Positions 13,903-24,600 of a stretch of DNA of 64,000 nt are shown here, piece by piece. The position numbers were made by a program, and so were the translations under genes. The first letter of the stretch is position 1; the number at the start of each line of letters is the position of its first letter. Source of the stretch: Apostichopus japonicus (Eukaryota; Echinodermata; Holothuroidea; Aspidochirotida; Stichopodidae); the NCBI RefSeq assembly GCF_037975245.1, contig NC_092568.1, forward strand, positions 2,046,001 through 2,110,000, read 5' to 3'. The notes under the pieces are model-generated. The model was not told the DNA's origin. It saw nothing but the letters and a program-made list of their open reading frames with translations, and searched no databases.

Positions 13903-16900
13903 TCAGCTGACTTCATCCAAGAGGACTTCCTGGCAACCTCTTCTCACTTCCTTCAAAACTGTCAATGGTGGCATTGTATTCTAGAACAGAGGAATAAGAT
14001 TGAATAGATGTAGGAATTAAGAGACAATTAACTACACTCAGTGGTCTCCAACAACCTCACTTCCTCCATCCTGCACCCCCCCCCCCCTTGGTGCCATAGA
14101 CTGAAATTAACTTTTCACAAGGCAATGTGAAATATCGTTATCTTCTTCAAATTTAACATTGCGGGTAACCTAAACTATTTTAATCTGAGAAAGCACTTTG
14201 AAGACAGGGGTGAGGGAGGGGCGAGAGGGAGGGATGTTATATCACAAAAACAGAAATTTTACATTTATCTCTACAAAAAAACAATTCCCAACAACAGTCT
14301 AACATTGTTACAAATGTATCAACTGGTTCAGTAATTTGTTTAATTGAAAGTGACATTTTACATGTCTTTATATTTGCAAAGCCATTTATCTCATCAATTT
14401 CATCAAATGTGGAATAGAGCGATTCATGTTTACAGTGCAGGAAACTTTTACCTGATGTTTGTGACATTGTGATTCCTCCAATTTTCATTCAAAATTGACC
14501 ACATTCCATTCCAGCAAAAACGCTTGATAGTTGAAACGAGAAGACACAGGCGCAAGGAATAAATTAGATTCAAAGTTTTTCTAGGAATTCTGAAGACTAT
14601 GAATTTTGTCTATTATCAAATTTATGAAAATACTATATGGTGCTTCTGTACCAAACTGCTATAAAACTTTGCACTTTGTAAAGCAATTTGACCATTTTCA
14701 TAGCATTCTGTGACACAGGATACATTATTCGCTGTAATGTAAACTGCTTGACTGGTGGTAAATCCAGCTCGATAACACTCTCTTTGACTTTCTCCTTTTC
14801 TGATAATTTGAGCAAGAAGCTCTTGCCCCTCCAAATAAGTCATTATAACCTAGCTACTTACTCTACAGTTATATATCATTGTTCTCCACAATCTGATACG
14901 TACCGTAAAAAGTGGTTTTACTTCAAAGTTGTGATATTCTTCTCCTTCTGTTTTCAGTAGAACTGCAAGGTAGTAGGACACTTTGTGCTGTAAGGTAAAA
15001 GACAAAATGACTATTGAGGAGCATTTTACATTATTACCGGTCAGTAACAATCAGCTTGTCGAGTTGATGTTTTGAGATTAGGGAGAAAATTTCAGGGGAA
15101 TGTAAAAGTGGAATGTAAGGCATTCAGATGGATTTAATATTTAAGAAAAATTATGCAGAATTTTCCCCACTAAGTGGGGGGGGGGAGGAGGGTTGAGGAG
15201 CACCCATCAGCTTACGATCCTTTCCAGGTAGTGACGACATTGTCCACATTTCATCAAATAAAATACGGTAATCCTTAGTTTACACAGAGAATACTGTACA
15301 CAAACCATTTTATATGGGAGGGAAGGATGGAAACTGAGAGGGTATTGTTGTGGGATTGAAAATAGGAGATTCAGCAGAAAAATGCTCTGCTCACTTTTTA
15401 AAAATGAACCATCTAAGCTTGAAAGCAATCTAACAGAAAGGTTTGATCATCATGAGAGTACTAATCAAGCTTTTAAAGCCTTTAGCTTTTACATTTCTTT
15501 CCCCTACCAAACTGATTCCTGACTTTGTTCAAATGAACTCTATAGCAATACCACTGTACCAACACCTTGTCATACATACCATACTGATAGCCTCATTTAT
15601 AACAATGTCCACTATTTTCTGTTGAGGGATGAAATTAGTCTTTTCTTGACCAAGTAGATAAGAAGTTTGTATCTGCAAGCCCATGGACCTGATCACCAAA
15701 ATCTTCTCTGACAAGTAAATAGAACGTAATGATAACAGAAAATAAAAAATCCAGAAATTTCATCATCAGCATACAACTTCCAATATTGATGATACAGTTG
15801 AGTATTTGCGAGGTAGCGATTGGAGGTGGAGACCAACTTACAGGCATTTGTTTTTTTTTTAAATCATATAACATCATAAGTAAACATGTATGTTTTTGTC
15901 TGTTGATTCTAGACATATATCACAAACTACATGCCCCCCCTCCCCATAGAAAAAAATTAACTATAATCTATATATTGCACACTACAGCTGCCAGCATCTA
16001 ACTTGGGAATTTGGAAACAAGCAAAACACGTTTTACACATTTTAAGTCATTTACAATTTTTTTCATTCCAATTTACTGTATGGAAGGCCTTACAAATAGT
16101 ATAAGGAATTGGTTTTTGTTAAAACCCATTATACATTCTTATCTGATGGGGAAGAGAGGTTTGAATGAGTGTGACTAAATTCTTACCTTGCGATACTGTG
16201 AAACTTAACGCTCCACTGATGAAGATGTAAAAGATTCCATTTGCAGCTAGAGTTGTCATCAACATGCCCTAACAAAAATGAAGGATGAATAAACAATAAA
16301 TAATGAAAGAAATAAGCACTTTAGGCTTTGTAATCGTGTCTGAGTGTTTGTGTCTTCAGTTTTTTTTTCTCTCCTATAGGGTCCTTGACGGGGACTTGAG
16401 TGTCCCTCCTGATCCTTTTTATCTACTAAACGAAACTAAGTGCTTTAAAGGGAACAGACTACTTTGATTGGCAACTTTTGAATGTGTTTATATGCCCAAA
16501 CATCCCTCTGCCCTTCTCCAACCCCCAACACTTACTCTAGTTCTTCTTGGTTCTTAATGCTTGACTCTACCTGTGTCACAAGAAGCCTATGACTTAGTGG
16601 AACCAAACTGTTCCAAACAAATTAACTAACTTTTCTATGCAATACAATGGCAAGATCAAATGCAAATTATTACAGAGCTCAATCTGTAATGATGTTGTTG
16701 CAAGAAGGCTTACTTTATATTTGGCATCTTGCATTTAAAGTTAGGCTAGCAAAAATGCTTCAGATGGCAATGACTTTCTTCACAGAAACTTTGCAAAATT
16801 GACTTATCATACACAAAATTCAAATAGCTCACAATTTAATACAGTCATAACTCATAATACGACCTAGACCTAGACCTAGACTAACGTTTGGTCGACAAGC

Positions 16901-17060
16901 CTTCGTACAGTAGACCTACCTCCAGAAAGATTAGCGACACCGCCGCGGAAAGGAACAGAACTGTTGCACTGAGACAGCATATTATTTTCAGGGAGGAACT
17001 CAAATTATGTTGTACATATTCGAACACTGAGGGCCGATTCAAATCTTTTCCAACATCCAT
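13903..17060 (-). CDS. PIGH: Phosphatidylinositol N-acetylglucosaminyltransferase subunit H
   Basis: Component of the GPI-GlcNAc transferase that starts GPI-anchor synthesis on the cytosolic face of the ER. Five short exons on the minus strand: 17060-16920, 16268-16187, 15707-15580, 14987-14904 and 13980-13903 (TGA), total 513 nt, 170 aa (human 188). Seen: a hydrophobic hairpin from exons 1-2 (KIICCLSATVLFLSAAVSLI, then LAANGIFYIFISGALSFTV), giving two membrane-associated helices. Next is the family signature SQEKILVIRSMGLQIQTSYL followed by IPQQKIVDIVINEAISM, then KVSYYLAVLL and a C-terminal VRRGCQEVL matching the human YRSCQEIL. All joins are GT-AG and in phase. The start is supported by an in-frame TGA two codons upstream (17064-17066). 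No exon exceeds 50 codons, so the gene is easily missed in an ORF scan. Confidence 0.93.
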
Positions 17061-19634
17061 GCATCAAAATCTGGGTTGAAAGTTACAGAAGAATATATTT
17101 TGATTGTAGCATCAACTAGCCTATATCATGGGTAGCACACATTTCTTTTTGAATGGTACTGATAACTAAACATGTAGTAGTACAGTAGTGAAAGACTACC
17201 CACATAGTTTTGCTGCGCTTGCGATCGTACCCAATGATTTTATAAGTGACAAATATGCTAGAGTGTAAACGATGCAAACATTGCAGATGCGGGAATGTAT
17301 GTGTGTTGAAAATGCCACATAATCCATGGTCCACCCCTGGTTCTACTGTTCAACTGAAATGTAAGTGAACCTGGGACCACTTTTACAGAATGCGGTATTT
17401 ATGTCAGAATTTTGATATTTTCTCTACTAATTGCGATAACTTTAATTAAAATTTGGACTTTTATTCTCGAAACTTGGACTTTTCATATAAAAGTTTTGAC
17501 TACTTAGTTAGAAATTGTGATTTGGTGGTTATCTTGTATATTTCTTTGAAGGCACCTTTTATGTATGCCGCACTCGATGTGCAACAGTAAACCTACACGT
17601 ACAACACTTGACGCCTGTATTACGCAATTCTGGATCTGGGGTTTACTGGTTTCAGTGCAGCGGTACGTCAATGAAGGTTCATATTTCAGCAGGGATAAAC
17701 GCTCATGTTTTGCTCTATGCAGGTAGTACAATTATGTTTATGTTTATGTGTTTGTTTTGTTTATTCATTTGTTTTATCACAAAAAATACAATGTGAAAGG
17801 AAGTCTTCTATAAAGCCCGAATTGGCTTAACAGAGTAGAAGACTCCCTGTTAAAGAAGAAAAATATAATATGTGGTTCATTGCAGTGGAGTGCGGTGTCA
17901 GGCCCAAAAATTAACTTGAAAGTCCAAACGGATCTTGGAAGTATGGCAGCTAACTGTTATTGTTAAACAGTAGTTACATGACAATGTGCACAGCTAGACC
18001 TAACGCTAGGCCTAGACAGCCCTTAGTTAATTAGCCCTAATTGCTAGTTCTAAAATTAACTTGTAAGTTAGCCTACACATGGCATACTAGTTAGTATTAG
18101 TATTACTGCTGGCCTAGGCGAAGCTGTAAGAACAATAGTATGATGGGTCCAATTATGATGCACTTATAGACTTATAGGTGTAAGACTTTGTACTGCAGTA
18201 AAGTTTACTCCTATTTGTGAGTGATGTATCTGTTAGCCTTGTAACCAACATTAAATGTACACTTCCAAGTTTGGTTTACTTTCCATTGCTATGGTTTAAT
18301 TATGAAATTTCAGAAAGTGCGTCATAATGAATTCATTATGACACTTTTTGGTTTAAACCTGTGCATAATACTTAGCAAGTCCCTTATAAATTGGGCTATA
18401 TCTGATACACTCAACTTAAATGGTTGTGACTAGATTCATCTGGCACTGGCATACAGGACTATTAACAAGACTTGACCCAATTTTAACCAAACAGCTTGAC
18501 AATTAAATGAATCGGACTACGTACGGTACTGAACATTTCTTAATGTCTGTTATCTCTATGTGCAGATTTAGGAATTGTCACAAAAGGGACCATGATGTGA
18601 CTTCAGTTAATTTGTAAGTAAAGTTATATCCCTCCAAAATGGTCCCTCATGAATGACTCTGATAAAATGTAAGTTACCCCCCCCCCACACAAATTTCCTT
18701 TTCCCCCTCCAACATTTACCTTAAACATCTTCCTAGGAGCTTTTTGAGAGTCAGTACTATTTTGTTTAATGACTCATTAATCTTGCAAAGTGTTTCATTG
18801 CTTAGAATAGGATGTAGTTACAAAGTGATATCCTCAAAGGACTATATATGCTATATGGTCAGTTTTGCTTTGAAAAATGGAATCAAGTCTCATTCACGAT
18901 CTTTTGGAAGCTTGTTGTATTTTTCTTGTGGGGTCCATTTCTGTTTTAAGGTTTAGGGTCCTAAACCCCTTAAACTAACCTCTGACCCTCATTATATCGC
19001 TAATCCACAACCCAAATGCCCACAGATTATGAATGCATGGAACTAAACACAGAACACATTAAATCTCTTTTTTATACTGTACAGTGTCACCAAAACCAGA
19101 TGCTAGAAAAATAGCTGCACATCTATGGAGTCATGTTTTTGTGATATAAACTCTGTATATTAATTTATTTATGTAGAGTTTGAGAGAAGATCTTTGGCGG
19201 TATCCTTGGTTAAGGCTGGCATATTCGTATGGCTGAAGTTCATTTTTGAACAAAACTGCCAAAAAGTTTCTGTATATTCAGGTATAAAACAACATATATA
19301 ATTATATTTTGTATCATCCATAAGTATATACTAATTTTTTAAACTGTGCGTATCTGGCAACAGCAGTGTTATAGTGACGTCATCATGGCCATTGCATGAG
19401 CTGACAATAAATATAGTTTGGACTTTTTTTTTCAACTTAGAAATTATTTGGTAAATTTACGTACAAATTGCGTATTGTGGATTGATATTTTACATAAAAT
19501 AGACCAATGAAAAACTATAAGCAAATACTCCAAATGCGTATCACATGATTTCTAGGATAGATCAACTACACTACTGCAAGAGCAATTTAAGATTTTGAGG
19601 AAAGCTTACAACGTTTGGCGACATCACACACCAC
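17061..19634. other. Intergenic, upstream of PIGH
   Basis: No supported coding exon. It holds the PIGH promoter region and 5' UTR, a CTAGAC/CTAGGC-rich stretch near 17995-18120 and a 22-bp palindrome (listed separately). C-run microsatellites occur near 18677-18710. Confidence 0.4.
18321..18342. repeat. Perfect 22-bp palindrome
   Basis: GTCATAATGA followed directly by its partner ATTCATTATGAC makes a perfect 22-bp self-complementary sequence centred on GAATTC. Outer arms AAAGTG and CACTTT extend it with one extra base on the left side. Confidence 0.8.
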
Positions 19635-20817
19635 TTAAGGGCCATTCTCTGGAAAATGAAACTGGCATGAAAAAATTAAAGTGTTCAGCAGGACCTAATG
19701 CTATATTTTTTGTTTTAGTGGGATTCCTCAAGTTTTCTGTTTCATATTTTTTTCATTAAAATTACAACCATAACATACTAATTTGCATAAATTTGCATTA
19801 GTGTAAGTTGTAGCCAAAATTTGTTGTTTATAACTGTATATTTGTTTCTTCTACATGAGTATCTAGAAATAATATTTCAGTTATCAACTGTCACATGGAG
19901 GCAGTTATACATGGGTTCATTTATTTCATTCCTAAAGCAGAGGTTCCTGATCTTAAATTCTTCGTTAATAATGGGTGCTAATTAGCATAATTTTGATGTC
20001 ACACACGTGACCAAAATAACATAAAAGTTTTCGTAAAAAGTAACCGACGTGCCTTATGATTTCCACACTTGATATGCAACCGTTCTTGGTACAGACTGTT
20101 AGTTCTGCAAAATATCCAGTCAAATAATTATTCCTACGATTAATTAATAGCCTCTTATTAGTCGTCACACACGTGACCGATGGTCACGTGTGTGACATTT
20201 ATCCATTGAGATGCAGAATGTCACACACGTGACCAAAAAATGTCACACACGTGACCCTCCAAGTAATGGCAGTAAAACTGTTTTAAAGTAATTCCTATGG
20301 AATATCAACATCAGTGCTGTTCTTTGGTCATTACTAGAGTCACATTTGCACTGTAAAAATTGCATATTATGGACTGAAAATTCAGAATGTCACACACGTG
20401 ACCCAACAATGTCACACACGTGACCGGATTTTTTAAGCTTATGTAGTATTATGCTAATTTTAAGAAGTGAAATGTTTAGGTGAAATGTCTTGTTAGAATG
20501 GAAACACATTAAGGTAGAAACATGAGAAATTAGGGTTATCCAGCCCTGTTAGAAACTGAGGAATTTGCCAATGTTTTTTTGTGCAGAAAAGCCAGTTTCA
20601 TTTCACATCACACACGTGACCGACATTTATATGACCTCTGCCATCACATGAATGTTCTGAATTTGGCTAAGCTATATGGTTATGTGAAAGAGTCCCCTAG
20701 TGCATACTACTTGTACTACAATCAACCTAACTTTCTTTACCTAAAAGTAGTTACTTAGTGGTAAAGTGCAAATCTCCCCATTTTTCAGTCACACACGTGA
20801 CCGAGAATGGCCCTTAA
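19635..20817. mobile_element. TTAA-flanked non-autonomous DNA transposon, piggyBac-like
   Basis: The element proper is 19639-20813 (1175 bp). It starts GGGCCATTCTC and ends GAGAATGGCCC, a perfect 11-bp terminal inverted repeat, and each end abuts TTAA (19635-19638 and 20814-20817). TTAA duplication is the hallmark of piggyBac transposons, though GGGCC ends differ from the CCC-type ends best known. A second inverted pair lies inside (AAATGAAACTGGC near 19656; GCCAGTTTCATTT near 20591). It has no transposase-like reading frame. Internal copies of a CACGTG motif are listed separately. Confidence 0.7.
19998..20802. repeat. Dispersed array of GTCACACACGTGACC motifs
   Basis: Nine copies of the 14-15-mer (G)TCACACACGTGACC occur in 805 bp: 19998-20012, 20164-20178, 20182-20196 (inverted, forming a head-to-head pair with the previous one), 20220-20234, 20242-20256, 20389-20403, 20411-20425, 20608-20621 and 20788-20802. 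Each contains the palindrome TCACACACGTGA with core CACGTG, the E-box bound by MYC/MAX/USF-type bHLH proteins. Spacing is irregular, with several pairs 22 bp apart start to start. The array fills the interior and right end of the TTAA-flanked element. Confidence 0.9.
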
Positions 20818-21613
20818 TATGATCCACTTACTAGAGTAAATAATAATTTACATTCAAATAACCATATAGAGTTTAAAAGAAAATATTAAATTGGTATTTT
20901 CAACAAACAATGTAAATTTTTTTTTTTTTTTCATATCGGTTTTACAGTATCTGCCACTAGAATATATCCCTTTAAGTTGATGCTAAATAGGCAGCATCAG
21001 ATAAAACCTCGTCAAAGGCACTGCTTTGTATCTGAGTCTGCAACGCTGATTGATTTTTTTTTGTCAAATGTAAGTTTGCTCATAAAGTATGTAACAAACC
21101 CTTCAACACAAGTACAGTATAGGCCTACCATCATAATTATAAAACTTTCAATTAGTTGGTCTATGTGCTTTGTAAACCTACCTGCAGTATTATCAAATCA
21201 GTTAAGTGTGACTGGATATCTAGTTATCTGATTTCACACTGTTATCTTCAAACTTTCAATTAAACCTTGTGTAAAAGCATTTATGAGTTGTCAACTACCG
21301 GGGCACAACCATGTATACTTCAGGGGGGCTTTAACCCTCTCCCAGTATAACATCAGGGTAGAGACTCAGCCTGCCCCCCTCCCCCTCCCCACTGGCAGAC
21401 AGAATATTAAAATAAAATGCCTAGATTACAGAGTACTTACATAAAATGTATGTATGTATGTATGTGGTACAACCAAAATACAGTAGTTACCTGTCAAAGA
21501 GTAGTGAAAGCCCATCTGCACTCAGTGCCTACGAAATAAGTTTGCAATATAGAGTACATGATACAAAATCACCTAGCCACTCCCTTCTTACTTGTAGGCC
21601 GTTCTTTTCTCAG
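20818..21613. other. Upstream flank of DGLUCY
   Basis: Non-coding sequence expected to contain the DGLUCY promoter and an upstream non-coding exon. It has a poly-T run near 20918-20932, C-rich tracts near 21376-21390 and a short TATG/TGTA microsatellite at about 21446-21466. No clear core-promoter motif was identified. Confidence 0.35.
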
Positions 21614-21651
21614 ATGCATTGGCACATATTGAAGTTGCCATGAAAGTATAA
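21614..21651 (+). promoter_or_regulatory. Two short upstream ORFs in the DGLUCY leader
   Basis: After a candidate acceptor TTTTCTCAG (ending 21613), ATG at 21614 opens a nine-codon frame ending TGA at 21641-21643. A second ATG at 21640 reads Met-Lys-Val-stop, its TAA overlapping the main ATG at 21651 (TAATG). If this leader is transcribed as drawn, scanning ribosomes meet both before the main start. Confidence 0.45.
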
Positions 21652-24600
21652 TGGCTCACTTGAAGACAAAACAGGAACCTCTTGATGGGATAGACCTCAG
21701 GAAAGTTCCCCCGAGCAAAGCTCGGTCACTTTTCCGTGAAGGGAAATATTTCAGGAAAGGCACTGCTGGAATGTGCTCAGGTAGGTCTTTCCACCTGATT
21801 TTGATTCAGCTAGCTCATTTAAATGATCGCTTCTAACCAAAATGTTTCATTCTTCCAGCTAGGGCTAAAACTCTCTGGAGATGTGTTTGAAGTGTATCTT
21901 GCTCAATGGTTAACTGTCCTGCATTTGTAGTAATTATTTAACATTCCACAGAACCAGAATATTTGTGCAACAAAATATCCTCTTTGGTTTTGATAACAAT
22001 TATAGTCTAGTTTGCTGATAATGATGGGTTGTGTGTATGGAATATTAAAATGTTACAGAAATTACATACCACACATTGCTTGAAGTCAGGATGAAGGCAT
22101 TTTTGAAAGATTTAAGTGTGTATTCATTCTACTTTCATAAAAGTTCTATCAACTATTAAAATACTCCTTATTGCATACACTTGAGATTAAGAACATAATG
22201 TTTTAATAAAAAGATTATGTTGTAAATTATTCAGTGTTTACATGCAGTTACAGTAGTACAGAACATTTCTAACCCCAGATTATAATATAACCTTTTCCTC
22301 TGACAGGGCATTTGCAAGCCAACCTTGTTATGCTTCCTTCAGACTATTCCCAAAGTTTTGCACAGTTTTGCTCGGCTAACTGCGGGCCATTACCAGTACT
22401 CTTCAGCTCCAAACCGGGCCAGTTTGATGCCCCGCCCCTGACAACCACAAATCCATCTGACATAAGGTAAGAAGTGAAGTTTAGCTTGTTGATATATATT
22501 TCTGAATTGTGTCTGCAGTACATGCATTTCGGTTTAATTGAACCAAAGGTAGTCCTCAAGGAAAGTTCAGGTGTCCATTTCTTTCATAACAAAATTATCT
22601 ACAGTATCTTGAAGCATGAGGGGAGAGGACTTTGTACTGTAAATGGTCTTTTGTTCTTTACTAACGACGGGATCGAGACTAGACGTTAATACTAGTAGAT
22701 ATGTTAACGCAATTATGTAAAATTTTGTCTTGGGTCTTATGGTGGTCAACTATTAACAAATATTCAAATTTAATTAGAAACTTTTACTGCCATTCCTCAG
22801 ATGGAACATTACTCACAATAAACAGTATTTTGTGGTACAGCAATATTGTGATTGGTTTTTGGTTTCGATGATAACCTTTGCATTCATGATGGCGTATGCG
22901 TACGTGTAAGTGTATGTGTGCGTGCGTTTGTGACACCCAGCTTGTAAACACGATATCTCAGGAAGGGAAGGTCAGACTAATTCATATGTGGTCTGTAGAA
23001 GTACCACATTGAGTATAGGACGCCTATTGCTTTTGGTGGAGGTCAAAGGTCATTTAGGGTCACCAGGGTCAAATTTTGAAAACCTTGTAAGGGGAGGTCA
23101 GACCATTTCCTATTTGATGTGTAGAAGAACCACATTTAGTACAAAAAGTCTATTGTCTTTAGTGGAGGTAAAAGGTCATATGGGGTCACCAGGGGTCAAA
23201 TTGTGAAAACCTTCTAAACATGATATCTCAAGAAGGGAATCATGGGCAGACCTCATATTTGGTGTGTAGAAGTACCACATTGAGTTAAAGAAGCCTATTG
23301 TTTTTAGGTGGAGGTCAAAAGTGATTTGGGGTCATCATAGGTCAAATCGTGAAACCTGTTGAAAACATGTACACCCTCATTATACATTACACCAGATTCA
23401 TGAAGAAAACTGCTCATGTAACATCATTGAAACCACAATGCATTTTTGCATTCTGGTTGGTAAATGTTTGGATTCTATTACAAACTACAATTTGATAACA
23501 GTGCAGGTCAAGCTTTAATAACTAGTTGAATATATACATTTTAAGTATCCAAGAAAATGTAAAATATTTTACTTAAATACACGTCATGCATATTTAGTTA
23601 AGAAAGTGTTTGGATGACGAAATATTGAGAAGAGAATGAGATTAATTAATTATTGGCTTGTTACCCTTCATTTGGTGATGAATATCTAGAACGGTTGCTC
23701 TGTTAAATTATCAATGGCATTCTTATTAAGAAGGTTTGGTAACCTTGCAGACCGAAGAGGGGAAACTTTTATCTTGCCCATACAAATGGTTATAGGTCTA
23801 GGTTATATCTTGTGCAGAACTTTGTGTAAGTTTTTGAAAATCATAATAACTGCATTCTATGAAATTATAATATAAGCCACTATTTCAGTTAGATACAGAA
23901 AGATGTTTATCTAACGCAGTTGCTGTTTGAGTAATGAAAGTGACCACGATCTCTGTTCTTAAATATGCTAGTATGCTTAAAGTGTTTGCATATGTACAGT
24001 AGGGTTATTTTGATGTTTGGCAAAATAATTGGCAATATTTGAATGAGGTTTGTGGTATGTTGCTATGAAGTTAAGTGGAAGTTGTCCATCTATTTGGACA
24101 TATAGGTAGGGGGTATGGGTGCCCTGTAGTTGTTTGTGTTGGTGTAAACAGAGGTATAACCCTTCAAACTGAAAACTTAAATACACAAATACTAACATCA
24201 AAACTAAAGGTTGTTTGAACTGCTCTCCCATAGTATTTAGGTAAAACTGTAATGTATAGATTGAAGTTTTAGTGAAGGTCAAATGTAATTTGGAGTCAAC
24301 AGAAGTCAATTGAAAACCATAAAAACTTGAAATGTGTCAGTTTGGTTGGTTTACCTTCACACTTAGTATGTACTGTAAGTCCACCTCAATGATGACACAT
24401 GAGACGTATTACTTTTATGGGATGTTAAAGGTCACTTGGGGTCAACTGGAATTGAAAGTGAATGTTAGCTTTTATTTTGCTTGTGAAACAGATAATTTTG
24501 TTTTTTCTTTTCTTTAACAGAGTTCAATTTGATAACTCAGAATCATACTTTAATTAGGTAAAATTCATACTCGGTGTTTGTCCACATTAGAGTAAGAATG

